Shown here piece after piece: positions 54,176 through 63,977 of a stretch of 64,000 nucleotides of DNA. Made by a program: the position numbers and the translations under genes. Under the pieces are notes generated by a model. It saw only the letters and a list, made by a program, of their open reading frames with translations, was not told the DNA's origin and made no database searches. The stretch is from NORP240 sp038134485 (GTDB taxonomy: Bacteria; Pseudomonadota; Gammaproteobacteria; Pseudomonadales; Pseudohongiellaceae): assembly GCA_038134485.1 (NCBI GenBank), contig JAYPVG010000013.1:9282-73281 (forward strand), written 5' to 3'. The number at the start of each line of letters is the position of its first letter. Within the stretch, counting starts at the first letter, position 1.

Positions 54176-56116
54176 TTACGGTAAAGCGTAAGCCACCAGT
54201 TCGGCTGGCTGACCACCACCACCAACGAACATGGCAAGGTATTGCTTGCCATCATGCTCATAAGTGAATGGCAGACCAGTCTGCAGGTTGGGCAGATCCA
54301 CTTCGGCCAGTATCTCGCCAGTCTGTTTATTTACTGCCCGGAAAAGGGGGCTTGCTCCGGGACCGCCGGTTCCCTCAGTGACAAACAGCAGGTTTTTAGT
54401 CACCAGGACACCCGAACGGGTAGGTACACCGGTGCGCTCAACATCAACACCCTCCAACAACGGATGGTTGGCAATCTGTTCCGGCGTATCCGCGTTAGCA
54501 ATCATCCACAGGTGATCGCCAGAGTTCATATCGATCGCCGTGACGCGGCCGTAGGGCGGTTTCACAATCTCCAGCCCCTGAACTCGCGGTACACGAACCC
54601 CGAACGCGGCGCTGTAATCAAGATCCGAGCTTTCGTCCTTGCCCAGCGTCATCACCGCCAGTGCGGTCCGCGACGGGACATAAAGAATGCCAGTCTCGGG
54701 ATCGATAGCCGACCCCTCCCAGTTCGCACCACCAGTGGCTGATGGCAAGCTCAATACGCCACGGGTGCCGTCAGCTGCATCAGCCAGGGACGGTGGGGTG
54801 TAGACGCTGGGAGCGAGGCGAAATCCCTCGATGGATTCCAGCGCGAGAGCGCGGATTTCAGGGGTCCAGTCGATCAGGTCGGCTTCCGTGAACCCCTGTC
54901 GGTCATAGGGAGCCGGGCGCGTGGGATAAGGCTGTGTGGGCGCGTACCACTCACCCGGCACGTCGCCTGCCGGCACGGGTCGCTCCTCGATCGGCCAGAT
55001 CGGTTCGCCTGTTTCCCGATCGAAGGTATAGACCCAGTTCTGCTTGGTCACCGACATCAGTATTTTTCGCCCGTTGGGCAAGTCTGCCAGAACAGGCGCA
55101 GAAGGAATATCCCAGTCCCAGATGTCATGATGTGTCAACTGGTAATGCCACCGACGCTCGCCCGTTCTAATGTCTACTGCAACGATGGAATCAGAAAACA
55201 AATTGTCGCCGGGACGGTCACCTCCGAAGCGGTCGCCGGTTGCCGATTCGACCGGCAGGTACACCAGGCCCAATTCAGGATCACCCGAGAGAGGCGCCCA
55301 AACCCCGGCGTTACCCGTAAACTCAACCCCGCCATCAAGCCAGGATTCGAAGCCGTATTCACCCCGCTCAGGGATCGTTCGGAAGGTCCACAGGAGCTCT
55401 CCTGTGCGGGCATCGAAACCGCGGATATCGCCCTTCACATTAGACTTTGAACGCGGTCGCATACCAACCCTGTGGGCGGCGCCGACAACGATCACATCGT
55501 TCATGACAAAAGGTGCAGCGGACAGCCCAATGTCAGGATACGGAAATCTGGGATCATCGGCATTTCGCAGACCTACAAACAGGTCCACGATGCCGTCATC
55601 GCCAAAATTGGGATCCGGGATACCGGTTTTGGCATCCAGGGAAACCAGGTGATACCCGGGCGTAACATCAATTACCCTGGACTCCTCGCCGTCACTCCAA
55701 AAAGCCACACCACGACCAGCTCCTTTCCGGGGGGCCTCGTCGAAACGTTCACCCTCCTGGGGACGCCAGACCCACAAAACCTGCCCATTGGTGGCGTCCA
55801 GCGCTACCACATTGCGAGTACTGGCGATATTTGCGTAAAGCACTCCGTCGACTTCCAGTGGGGTGGACGGATTGTTGAAGTCCGTTGTTGGTCCAAAATT
55901 CGCGGTGGAAAACTGCCAGGCAATCTCCAGCGATCCAACATTTTCTGCATTAATCTGATCAAGTGGCGAATAGCGCTGGGCGAATTCATTCCCATGGTAT
56001 TCCGGCCAATCGCCTTCGTAGACGCTGGTTCCAGTCTGGCTCCAAGCCGTGGGAACGGTCGCCAGCGCACTTGCGCTGATGATCAATGAGGAAATCAATC
56101 GGTTTGATGCTCTCAT
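54176..56116 (-). CDS. exported PQQ-dependent dehydrogenase, glucose-dehydrogenase-like
   Basis: A 646-residue periplasmic quinoprotein. The ATG at 56116 begins a proper signal peptide ending TAWSQ; the ATG at 56188 would add 24 residues without a ribosome site. Motifs: NEFAQRYSPLDQINAENV, GVLYANIASTRNVVALDATNG, KNWVYTFDRETGEPIW-like WVYTFDRETGEPIW, and the catalytic WDWD pair (D334, D336). It lacks the five-helix membrane domain of membrane GDH. It is related to the 16645 gene but keeps the catalytic Asp that the other has lost. It starts 25 bases upstream of the YceI pair, so these three are probably one unit. Confidence 0.87.
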   Translation of the reverse strand: MRASNRLISSLIISASALATVPTAWSQTGTSVYEGDWPEYHGNEFAQRYSPLDQINAENVGSLEIAWQFSTANFGPTTDFNNPSTPLEVDGVLYANIASTRNVVALDATNGQVLWVWRPQEGERFDEAPRKGAGRGVAFWSDGEESRVIDVTPGYHLVSLDAKTGIPDPNFGDDGIVDLFVGLRNADDPRFPYPDIGLSAAPFVMNDVIVVGAAHRVGMRPRSKSNVKGDIRGFDARTGELLWTFRTIPERGEYGFESWLDGGVEFTGNAGVWAPLSGDPELGLVYLPVESATGDRFGGDRPGDNLFSDSIVAVDIRTGERRWHYQLTHHDIWDWDIPSAPVLADLPNGRKILMSVTKQNWVYTFDRETGEPIWPIEERPVPAGDVPGEWYAPTQPYPTRPAPYDRQGFTEADLIDWTPEIRALALESIEGFRLAPSVYTPPSLADAADGTRGVLSLPSATGGANWEGSAIDPETGILYVPSRTALAVMTLGKDESSDLDYSAAFGVRVPRVQGLEIVKPPYGRVTAIDMNSGDHLWMIANADTPEQIANHPLLEGVDVERTGVPTRSGVLVTKNLLFVTEGTGGPGASPLFRAVNKQTGEILAEVDLPNLQTGLPFTYEHDGKQYLAMFVGGGGQPAELVAYALP

Positions 56117-56919
56117 CTGGGACTCTCTCGATGTCATATGGGTAAATCTTACTTGTATTTCAATTAACGGAAGCTTAATACGTTCCATCCACTCACTTGG
56201 GTAGAAACCTCACCGCTGCGCCGCGAGTAGAGTATTACTCGCCTCCAACGCCCCTGCAGGCTTATGTGGCTTTGAAATCAAGGCGGCTGCAGATAGGGAT
56301 CGGAAGAATAACGAATCTGCATTACTCGCGCAAGTTTAACGCGCGGACTTCTTTTCATTTTTTATAATATTTTCAATCGGTTATTGGCCAATAAAGGTTC
56401 CGATATGTAATTCTTTGTAACTGGAAAAAGTCGCCAGCGGGCATCCGTCCCAGTTTGCCATGGTTTGAGCGCATCTTTTGCCTCAAATCACGTCAGTCGG
56501 GAGGTTGAGACGCATATTTGGAGAGTACCGTGGGATCCGCATCGGTCGATCTAGTTAGACCAGGCACGCCGGGTCGCGCACCGCTCATTTTTAACTGCAG
56601 CGGAAATGCCGAATTTAAGCTTCCCGAGACTATTAGCCAATATGGGATTGGGCGCGCGAGTTTCTATTTTGGAACTTTAGGTCTTTAATAAAATTTGACA
56701 GCAGAATTAAGTTAGTCAATTCACAGGTCTCCACCATACCCAACTTTGCGGATACTCCCAGATTGGCTGCCATGCCGAGTAGGCCCTACTTGTTACAGCC
56801 CCTCCAATTCAGAAGCATTGCGGGCTGGCGTTTGTGGTGTTATCTTCGACGCGTATCGACAGTCATGTGCACTCTTGAATCCTCATGCCTGTTAAACAAG
56901 AATAATACCGGAGGTTCCT
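56117..56919. other. 803-bp intergenic region without recognised genes
   Basis: This is the longest gap in the window, between divergent genes. It has an AT-rich block near 56350-56380 and a TTGACA at 56695-56700 without a good -10 partner. GGAGG at 56910-56914 is the ribosome site of the following GTG-start gene. I see no tRNA, repeat or convincing small gene. Confidence 0.5.
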
Positions 56920-58017
56920 GTGAAAAGACTTTTTGCTCCTGGCCTGTTTCTTATGGGTGTGTTCAGCCTTCAAGCTGCCGCGCAGACCTACCAGATGGAT
57001 TCTGTTACCGGTCCAATAACTGACCGCCCCATCCGCATCCTGCAGACCAATTCCGCCGGCACTGATGTCTATATCTTCGATCCGGCAACTATGGAGCAGG
57101 TGGGATACATTAATAACCTGCCCCATAATCATGGCGCTACAGTCCACGCCGATGGCACTTATTATTACTTCACCAACGAACACGACCATACCGTGGATGT
57201 AGTCGATACCCGCACCCTGGAACTGGTGGAGAGAATCGAACTTGCGAACGGACCGCACAACCTGTCCGCCAGCATGAGCGCCCGCAAAGTCTACGTCGCA
57301 ATCATCGCCGAACCGTTGATTCAGGTGATCGACATGGATACGCATGAGATTATCGCCAATATCGAGACTGGTGGCGGCGTTCACAACACATTCGTTACGC
57401 CTGACGGCCGCTATGCGGTTGGCGGCATGATCGGCGCGAGTGAAATCATCGCGATTGACACCGAAACCGATGAAGTCGCATGGGAACTTTCGATTCCCTA
57501 CACCCAGAACCCATTTACCGGTGGGGTCAGACCAATTACTTTTACCGTTAATCCGGACGGCTCTACGCGGTCATTGCTCGTCAACGTCGGGGGATGGCAT
57601 GGTTTCTGGGAATTCGACTGGGAGACCCAGGAAGTAATGAACAAAGTTAGCCCTCCCGATGGTAGTTGGTATCGCACTGACCAGACGGCCGATGGAATTC
57701 AGAGCGCCCCAAGTCACGGTGTGGTGGTCTTGCCGGATCAAAGCCAGGTGTGGCATTCCAGCCGAGCCACCTCGCATATTTATGGCTACTCTTTTCCCGA
57801 TTACGAATACTTGGGTCGTGTATATATTGGCAATCCGGCCTGGATCACTACGACCCCCGATAGTCGCTATCTCTGGGTCGGAGTGTCAGGTCATAACGAA
57901 ACTGCCGTTGTCGATGTCCAAACCCAGGAAGTGATACGCCGCTTTCCAGTAGGGCAGGCACCAAAGCGGATATTTACGGCCATTATGCCTGCTGATTGGG
58001 AGGGAGAATCGCCATGA
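56920..58017 (+). CDS. exported YVTN-type beta-propeller
   Basis: A 365-residue exported protein (signal peptide about 1-22) with YVTN/NHL-like repeats: VDVVDTRTLELVERIELANG, KVYVAIIAEPLIQVIDMDTHE, SEIIAIDTETDEVAWELS, TAVVDVQTQEVIRRFPVG. GTG start at 56920 with GGAGG 6 bases upstream. Two HNHG and GPHN motifs bring in several His. Function unknown; the operon with two haem lipoproteins suggests a scaffold or redox partner. Its stop overlaps the next gene's ATG as ATGA. Confidence 0.83.
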   Translation: MKRLFAPGLFLMGVFSLQAAAQTYQMDSVTGPITDRPIRILQTNSAGTDVYIFDPATMEQVGYINNLPHNHGATVHADGTYYYFTNEHDHTVDVVDTRTLELVERIELANGPHNLSASMSARKVYVAIIAEPLIQVIDMDTHEIIANIETGGGVHNTFVTPDGRYAVGGMIGASEIIAIDTETDEVAWELSIPYTQNPFTGGVRPITFTVNPDGSTRSLLVNVGGWHGFWEFDWETQEVMNKVSPPDGSWYRTDQTADGIQSAPSHGVVVLPDQSQVWHSSRATSHIYGYSFPDYEYLGRVYIGNPAWITTTPDSRYLWVGVSGHNETAVVDVQTQEVIRRFPVGQAPKRIFTAIMPADWEGESP

Positions 58018-58946
58018 CATTCCGCATCAGTCGGATCAATACCGTCGGCCGGCATTGGCTACTAAGTCTCGCCATATTGCTGCTTGTCAGTTGCGGCGGT
58101 GAGCAGGAGTCCAGCACAGGTACCACCGCTGCAAGCGCGCAGAACGACAACCCCGCGGCAGCATCCATCGCCAATAAAGGTCTGGATTTCGAGCACTATC
58201 TGGAAGTAGTCGAACCAATTTTTCAGCGCTATCGCGGTGGTTTTGTTGGCTCGGACACCTCTTGCGTAGCCTGCCACACAGTGCAGGCGAATGCCCCTCT
58301 TGGTCTTCAGCCAATGACGCTCGAAAACGGCAATGCATATTGGACCGAGGAACAGTCCCGGCAAAATTTCGAGAATGTAATCATGCTGGTCAATCCTAGT
58401 GCACCAGAAACGAGTCGCCTGTTGCTTGCGCCGCTAGCGCCCGCCGCTGGAGGTGAACGACACTCCGGTGGGATTTTTTGGGATTCTACAGATCACGCTG
58501 AATACCGCGCGATAGCGGACTGGATTGCCTCCGGGTCGCCAGACGCCGGTGCCGAACCGCTGGTGGACCTTGATTTTGAGTTCTTTCGCTCCTGTGTACA
58601 GCCAATTTTCGTCAATCCTCTGGAGAATGCGATGCCCTGTGCGGAATGTCATAGTGGTCAGTTTGCCGTTCCGCCGCCCGAAAACAGCTATTGGACTGTC
58701 GAACAATCTCAGCAGGCCTTTGAGAGTCTTCTTTACCTGATAGATCCAGGTCGTCCGGACAGCAGCCGATTTCTGCATAAGCCCCTGCATCCCAATGCTG
58801 GCGGAGATCTCATGCATAATGGCGGGCGTCGCTGGTATTCCAAGGATGACCCGGAGCGTATTGCCCTGGCAGCATGGGTCAGCGGCGAGGCGCGAGGCAA
58901 CAGTTGTCCTTCTGCCCTGCAGTTCGATAATCCACCAAGGCCCTAA
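58014..58946 (+). CDS. dihaem c lipoprotein with internal duplication
   Basis: A 310-residue lipoprotein (lipobox LVSC before GGEQ) with two c-type haem sites, CVACH and CAECH, each followed by the same set of motifs: YWTEEQSRQNFENVIML and YWTVEQSQQAFESLLYLI, then SRLLLAPLAPAAGGERHSGG and SRFLHKPLHPNAGGDLMHNG, then YRAIADWI and IALAAWV. So the protein is an internal repeat of a PSCyt1-like unit. ATG overlaps the propeller stop, with GGGAGG upstream. Electron transfer at the membrane surface is the likely role. Confidence 0.82.
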   Translation: MTFRISRINTVGRHWLLSLAILLLVSCGGEQESSTGTTAASAQNDNPAAASIANKGLDFEHYLEVVEPIFQRYRGGFVGSDTSCVACHTVQANAPLGLQPMTLENGNAYWTEEQSRQNFENVIMLVNPSAPETSRLLLAPLAPAAGGERHSGGIFWDSTDHAEYRAIADWIASGSPDAGAEPLVDLDFEFFRSCVQPIFVNPLENAMPCAECHSGQFAVPPPENSYWTVEQSQQAFESLLYLIDPGRPDSSRFLHKPLHPNAGGDLMHNGGRRWYSKDDPERIALAAWVSGEARGNSCPSALQFDNPPRP

Positions 58947-58950
58947 TGCG

Positions 58951-59352
58951 ATGCAGTTATGGATGAAGCTGGCAGCATCAGCAATCCTGCTGTTGCTTCT
59001 GGAAAGTTGCGGTGAACAGGCTCCCACGTCAACCCTGGACGGAGTTTTCACTGCTGAGCAAGCAGCTCGGGGACAAGGGCTGTTCACAGACTATTGTCAG
59101 CGCTGCCATAGCATCCAAGAATTCAGTGGGCGCATGTTTGCCGCAGTCTGGGACGAGGTTCCCGCCAGTGCACTTTATTACCGGATCGCCAATACCATGC
59201 CCATGGATCAGCCCGGCAGCCTCGGAAATAACGAGGTCACTGCACTGATGGCTCACATTTTCAACAGTAACGGGATGCCAGTCGGCAATTCGCCATTGCC
59301 GGCCGATCTGGAATGGATGAATACCCTTCCGATGCGGCAACCGGGTCAGTAA
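58951..59352 (+). CDS. monohaem cytochrome c lipoprotein
   Basis: A 133-residue small cytochrome with a lipobox LESC and one haem site CQRCH, followed by a Met-containing region (NTMPMDQPGSLGNNEVTALMAHI) that probably gives the axial ligand. It starts 5 bases after the dihaem lipoprotein stop and ends the operon before a strong hairpin. The chosen ATG at 58951 starts the signal peptide; a second Met at 58963 is possible. Together with the two upstream genes it looks like a periplasmic electron-transfer chain. Confidence 0.8.
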   Translation: MQLWMKLAASAILLLLLESCGEQAPTSTLDGVFTAEQAARGQGLFTDYCQRCHSIQEFSGRMFAAVWDEVPASALYYRIANTMPMDQPGSLGNNEVTALMAHIFNSNGMPVGNSPLPADLEWMNTLPMRQPGQ

Positions 59353-59355
59353 TAA

Positions 59356-59390
59356 TAAAACCGGCAGCCGCAATGCGACTGCCGGTTTAA
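59356..59390. terminator. bidirectional terminator between convergent genes
   Basis: AAACCGGCAG (59358-59367) pairs with CTGCCGGTTT (59379-59388), with a further CGCA/TGCG pairing inside. It ends the cytochrome operon and the copper monooxygenase gene on the other strand. Confidence 0.85.
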
Positions 59391-59421
59391 TCCTCTAAAG
59401 ATTACTCCAAGCGCTGGAGTG

Positions 59422-61146
59422 CTACTTCTGAAAGCGATCCTGGTCGGTATATTTCCAGTCGACCGCGCCAAAGAACATTTCGTCCCAACTCTGCAGACCC
59501 CAGGGTACCGATCGGGCGGGATCGGGGTTCATTCGATTTTGTGCAGAATTATCGAATGCACCGACAGCCGTGATCTTTGTTCCAGCAGGAACGAAACGTG
59601 GCTCCTCAAGAGTGTAGGCCAATTGCCAGTTGTAATTGTAATTGGCGATATTCAGCATCTCTTCTGTGCTCCCGTCAGGGAATGTCGCATAGAAACGCAT
59701 GCGCTTGCCACGAAAGTGCATATGCGGCGTGAAGCTGAAGATATAGGCATCATCGTCTATCACGATGGATTGAGTCATTTCGTAGTCGGGATCATAAGGA
59801 GGTATGTTTTCCCAGGTCGGCGTGAAATGACAGGCGCAAGCGCCGCTCATTCGCTCTTCGGGAACAAATCCTTGCGGATAAAACCACACACCGATACGGC
59901 TATCATCCACCGTGGCACGACCATTGGTGGTGTAGTGCATCTGCATGGCAATACGAGTACCCGCCTTCAGCAACCCTCCCGTATTAGGTTGTTCCATCCG
60001 CGGAGACTGGCCTGGAATGTAGGGTGCTATGCCAGGACGATCAGGATCGTCGCCGCCTAAAAGTGATCCACCGCGTCTTGCGCCAGGGGGGATTATGCTG
60101 TGCAGGGTATGATGCAGAACAGTATGATCACCGGGGATATACTGGCTGGCGCGAACCCACCGGTCTTCATCCAGATCTACGTCCACCATCACATTATAAT
60201 AATCGAGGACCCCGGTGGCTGGCACTTCCTGAGGCGGGATATCGATTACCAGATCCGGTTCACCGAACGCCCATTCGCTCTCCGGCCAGCTAATTTCCGC
60301 GAGGGGATCAGTTGAACCATCCCTCGGAGAGCCTGCATCGATCCAATGAATCAGTTTCTGCGCGTCAGCATCAGATAGCACCATATCGTTTTGGAAATTG
60401 CCGATATGGGGATCAATCTGACCCGGAGGCATACGTTTGGTCATCACCACTTCACGAATCATGGGCGACCACCCTTGCAACATGGTGTGACTGTCCATGG
60501 CAAAAGGTGCAATACCGCTCTCGCGATGGCAGGCCGCGCAGTTCTGTTCGATGATTGGAGCAATATCCTGCTCATATGACGGAAGTTGTTGCTGGTGAGC
60601 CAGCGCGGCTGAGTAAATAACATTGCTCCCGTCGCTTGCGGCTGAGGCTTGAATTATTTGTTGATCATTCACAACTGCGGTCAGCGCACTTTCGAATTCA
60701 GGGCCAGTAGCCCCCCGATACAAGACGGTAAATTGCTGGGGATCGTAAATCAGAGCCTCGGCTGTGCGCTCTATACCCAGCGCTTCAGAAATTATCTGGG
60801 AGTCATCCATCAGGACCGGGATATTGATGTTCATCCGATCCATTTCCGCCTGCACTTCTTCGCGATTGAGGCGTCCCATTGGATTAATGAGAAAGAACTT
60901 TATCCCACTGTCAGCGAAGGACCGGGCAAGTTGTGCATATCCGGGCAAGGCAGACTCGACGGCTTCATCACCGTTGGCCTGCACCAGGAAAGCAATAGCC
61001 TTGTTATTGTCGTACCAACTCATGTGGTGGAAATAGCCTTGCTGGTCGAGCAGGGCAAAATCCCCTGCACGCCCCTGAGCGGTGGAGTTGGTTGTCGCCA
61101 GGCAAACCAGCGCGAATGCAATGAAATTCAGTATAAATTGCCGCAT
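59422..61146 (-). CDS. redoxin-haem c-copper type II monooxygenase fusion (second copy)
   Basis: A 574-residue exported protein with the same layout as the one at 5974: a redoxin-like domain, haem site CAACH (203-207), then a PHM/DBM-type copper core with HH 345-346, H404 (QMHYTTNG), H475-x-H477 (TPHMHFRG) and M557 (WDEMFFG). All copper ligand positions are filled. It has an insert between the two copper sites carrying three Cys-like residues (GACACHFTPTWENIP), where CACH resembles but does not match CxxCH. The ATG at 61146 follows GGAGGACAAG; longer starts are not needed. It is on the strand opposite to the haem lipoproteins, with a third homologue at 62344 beyond a cupin gene. Confidence 0.87.
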   Translation of the reverse strand: MRQFILNFIAFALVCLATTNSTAQGRAGDFALLDQQGYFHHMSWYDNNKAIAFLVQANGDEAVESALPGYAQLARSFADSGIKFFLINPMGRLNREEVQAEMDRMNINIPVLMDDSQIISEALGIERTAEALIYDPQQFTVLYRGATGPEFESALTAVVNDQQIIQASAASDGSNVIYSAALAHQQQLPSYEQDIAPIIEQNCAACHRESGIAPFAMDSHTMLQGWSPMIREVVMTKRMPPGQIDPHIGNFQNDMVLSDADAQKLIHWIDAGSPRDGSTDPLAEISWPESEWAFGEPDLVIDIPPQEVPATGVLDYYNVMVDVDLDEDRWVRASQYIPGDHTVLHHTLHSIIPPGARRGGSLLGGDDPDRPGIAPYIPGQSPRMEQPNTGGLLKAGTRIAMQMHYTTNGRATVDDSRIGVWFYPQGFVPEERMSGACACHFTPTWENIPPYDPDYEMTQSIVIDDDAYIFSFTPHMHFRGKRMRFYATFPDGSTEEMLNIANYNYNWQLAYTLEEPRFVPAGTKITAVGAFDNSAQNRMNPDPARSVPWGLQSWDEMFFGAVDWKYTDQDRFQK

Positions 61147-61257
61147 CTTGTCCTCCGGAAGCAAAATTAGGTTACAGGGTATATTATGATTGAATTCAAT
61201 CACTTCTGACCAGCAGAATCAGGTTAAGTTGATGCTTTTATGAGGCCTGATCGCCTA

Positions 61258-62262
61258 TTAGTTAAGTAGCGCTGGCACACGAATCAGGACGTAGGTGATG
61301 TGATCGCCCTCGGATGTCAAGTAGGCATGAGCTAACCTGGCAGGAATATGAAGCACGTCACCGGCCGACACGGGATATCTCACTCCCCCATTGATCACCG
61401 TGCCCGGCACATTCGACCCACCTATCATCTCGCCTCCGACCAGCACAGATCCAGTGCCGCTCTGAACGAGGACAACATCAATAATCTCCTCATGCAATTC
61501 TGGCCAGCCATCGCGATCGCGTCGTAAAAATCGAATACGGTGCGAAGCGCCGCCTGCACCGAAATCCGCGAGGGTTTCACGAGATGACCCATCGCTGCGC
61601 ATTCTGGCGACGATAGCCGTGTTCCTGCTATCCAGTTCGGCAGCTCGCCACAACGCAAAGCCCGGCGGATCAAGCGCCGGCGCCTCTCCATCCGGATTCT
61701 CAACAACGACGCCTCTGAAAGCCGGGACTCTCACCAGAACATAAGTGATGTGTTGCCCATTATCCACCAGATAGGCGTGCGGAATGCCCGCTGGTATGCG
61801 AACCACATCACCGGCCCCGACGAGGTAGCGCTGGCCCCCATTGATTGCAGTGCCGATATCTCCGTTACGGCCCAGCATTTCACCGCCAACCAGGATGGTT
61901 CCCTGACCGCTCTGAATGTAGACATAATCCTCGATCTCATCATGCTGCTCGGGCAATCCATCGCGATCCCGGCGGATAAACCGAAATCGATGAGAGCCGC
62001 CAGGAGTCTGGTAATCAGCCAGTGTTTCTCGCGAAGAGCCATCCGCGCCGATTGAAGTGCCAAGTCGGACATTGCGTTGTGCCAACTCCGAAGCACTCCA
62101 TTGCATAAATCCAACGTCTTCGAACCTGACACCTGTAGCCGAGGACACACTACCGATATCGCTTGATGGCGACCGACCGCAGGCCGAAAGCAAACACATC
62201 AACCCGACTAGCAGTGTCGACAGACTGTTACATCGGAAACGGATTTGCTGGGTCCTAAGCAT
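61258..62262 (-). CDS. double-cupin lipoprotein
   Basis: A 334-residue lipoprotein (lipobox LSAC before GRSP) with two tandem cupin domains from internal duplication: SSRETLADYQTPGGSHRFRF with RRDRDGLPEQHDEIEDY, and SSRETLADFGAGGASHRIRF with RRDRDGWPELHEEIIDV, each then VGGEM, INGG, PAGIPHAYL or PARLAHAYL. Metal-binding His/Glu positions are kept in both halves. Function unknown. ATG at 62262 chosen; upstream TTG at 62310 would precede the signal peptide by 16 residues. It lies between two haem c-copper monooxygenases on the same strand. Confidence 0.8.
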   Translation of the reverse strand: MLRTQQIRFRCNSLSTLLVGLMCLLSACGRSPSSDIGSVSSATGVRFEDVGFMQWSASELAQRNVRLGTSIGADGSSRETLADYQTPGGSHRFRFIRRDRDGLPEQHDEIEDYVYIQSGQGTILVGGEMLGRNGDIGTAINGGQRYLVGAGDVVRIPAGIPHAYLVDNGQHITYVLVRVPAFRGVVVENPDGEAPALDPPGFALWRAAELDSRNTAIVARMRSDGSSRETLADFGAGGASHRIRFLRRDRDGWPELHEEIIDVVLVQSGTGSVLVGGEMIGGSNVPGTVINGGVRYPVSAGDVLHIPARLAHAYLTSEGDHITYVLIRVPALLN

Positions 62263-62343
62263 TATTGAACCAGGCCGAGAGGTCTGAGAAAAACAACGTG
62301 CATTAGCCAATGGGTCCCGGGCATTGTATCTACTTCTGGCTGC

Positions 62344-63702
62344 TCAGTTGTTTCCTGCCACGGTCTGGCGCATGCGGGCTTCCCTTTCCGCTACCAGTTT
62401 ATCGTAGCCGTCCTGATCGAGGTGGGTTACCGCCAGCCAGGCATGAGACATCTCGTCGCCGGTTCTCTGTCCACCATAAACCCATTGATCCGGATCAGGA
62501 TTATTTGGGTTTTCGGCCGTGTTGTCGTACCACTGTTTCATTATGAGTACAGCGCCCGCAGGTATCAGCGGCGCACTGTCCGGTTCATAAATATGATTGT
62601 GGTGCCATGTTGCACTCCAATTCGATATCTGGCTGATCTGCTCAGTGCGTCCGGTCTCCGGGTAAAAAATTTCCAGGGCCGCTGCATTCATGCGCAGATG
62701 ACCGTGGGGCTGGAAGCTATCCAGTCGCACAGGATGATCGAATGAATGAAAGCCCTGGGTCATAAAATGCCCATTAGGAGGTATTGCCATGCGGAGATCT
62801 CGGTGCTGCGCATTGTCGTACTGAATGTGGTATTGAGCCAGATCCTGCTTGTAGATATCACCCGAGGCTTCATAGCCCCGCTCGTGGAACCACAAGCCAA
62901 TCTCCACCACGTTGTCCTCTATCATCTCACCCTGAGCGGTGGCTCCCACACCACCAGGAAACATATGAATACTCCAGCGAATATTGGAATCCGCGGGAAG
63001 GGATCGACAAACTCCATTAGGAACAACCTCGCCCCATTTACCCATTGCATACTCGGTCAACATCCCTTCGCTCGATACCCCACCCTGTTCGTCGATGGTG
63101 ACCACTGACGAATTGGCATGGTGTACGACTGCATGTGCATCACCCCGCGGCTTCACCTGAATTGCCTTGATGCAGCGATCTTCGGTCATACCCGTCGCGA
63201 CAATATGGTTGTGCCAGAGATCATTACCGCTTGCAGGGATGTCTATGGCGACAGAAGGTATGACGAGGTCCGGCTGTCCTAGTTCCCGGGCAAAATTCCA
63301 CTCGTCGGGATCTCTCAGATCCGCTGGCGGTAAAGCCTGCTCCGGATCGCCAAGCGGCGCTCCGTTGTCTACCCAGGCAACTATCTTGTCAATTTCATCC
63401 TGTGCAAGACGCCAATCTCCAATCAGGTTCTGAATACCAATGTGCTGATCGTAGGCGTATGGCGGCATTTCTCTGTTGGCCACTTTGTATTGAATCAACG
63501 GCGCCCAGGGGCGTACCTGCTCGTAAGTCTGGAACTGCATGGGACCGATGCCCCCCTCTTGATGACAGACGACACAGTTCTCATTGATGATGCGTCCGAT
63601 CTCGCCGTTATAAACCAGTTCCTCCGCAGTCTGCGCGATTGATGCCGAGCAGATCGCAAATAGCGCAAATGGGGTAATGATTGACAGTTTTATCATTTTC
63701 AT
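62344..63702 (-). CDS. haem c-copper type II monooxygenase (third copy, without redoxin domain)
   Basis: A 452-residue exported protein (signal peptide about 1-23 ending SIAQ) with an N-terminal haem c site CVVCH (43-47) and a copper core like the other two: HH 194-195 (VVHHANSS), H246 (SIHMFPGG), H333-x-H335 (PHGHLRM) and M418 (GDEMSHAW). It lacks the N-terminal redoxin domain, so the haem directly precedes the copper domain. GGAGCG lies before the ATG. Substrate unknown. A terminator on the right end of the window belongs to another gene. Confidence 0.85.
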   Translation of the reverse strand: MKMIKLSIITPFALFAICSASIAQTAEELVYNGEIGRIINENCVVCHQEGGIGPMQFQTYEQVRPWAPLIQYKVANREMPPYAYDQHIGIQNLIGDWRLAQDEIDKIVAWVDNGAPLGDPEQALPPADLRDPDEWNFARELGQPDLVIPSVAIDIPASGNDLWHNHIVATGMTEDRCIKAIQVKPRGDAHAVVHHANSSVVTIDEQGGVSSEGMLTEYAMGKWGEVVPNGVCRSLPADSNIRWSIHMFPGGVGATAQGEMIEDNVVEIGLWFHERGYEASGDIYKQDLAQYHIQYDNAQHRDLRMAIPPNGHFMTQGFHSFDHPVRLDSFQPHGHLRMNAAALEIFYPETGRTEQISQISNWSATWHHNHIYEPDSAPLIPAGAVLIMKQWYDNTAENPNNPDPDQWVYGGQRTGDEMSHAWLAVTHLDQDGYDKLVAEREARMRQTVAGNN

Positions 63703-63944
63703 TTTTACGCTCCATCTATCAATTGTCTCTAATCACCGGGGTTATTGACCGCCAGTGTACTACCTCGGAAGAAAAAAATTAACAGTGGAGGGATTGAGAA
63801 CAACAACAGATATCACCGATGAATTAGCTCTAACCAGCTGTTTTTCATCGCATATGCCCTAACTATGACTTCATTCAAAGATCGCGACCTGCCTGACTTC
63901 GCATGGAACCTTACGTAGATACAGCTACTTTTTCTGGAAATAAA

Positions 63945-63977
63945 TAAAAAGGGCTCACCCCTTCGGGTGAGCCCTTT
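63945..63977 (-). terminator. minus-strand terminator of a gene to the right of the window
   Basis: A perfect 13-bp stem AAAGGGCTCACCC / GGGTGAGCCCTTT with a 4-base loop; read on the minus strand it is followed by a T-rich tract TTTTTATTTATTT. No gene inside the window fits, so it should end one beyond 64000. Confidence 0.75.

Noticed and set aside
56763..57023. An 86-codon frame in the long gap, running into the propeller gene
   Set aside because: Atypical composition, overlaps the real gene in another frame and lacks a ribosome site.
59422..61146. The GACACHFTP segment as an additional haem site
   Set aside because: The spacing is CACH, one residue short of CxxCH, so a c-type haem is not supported.
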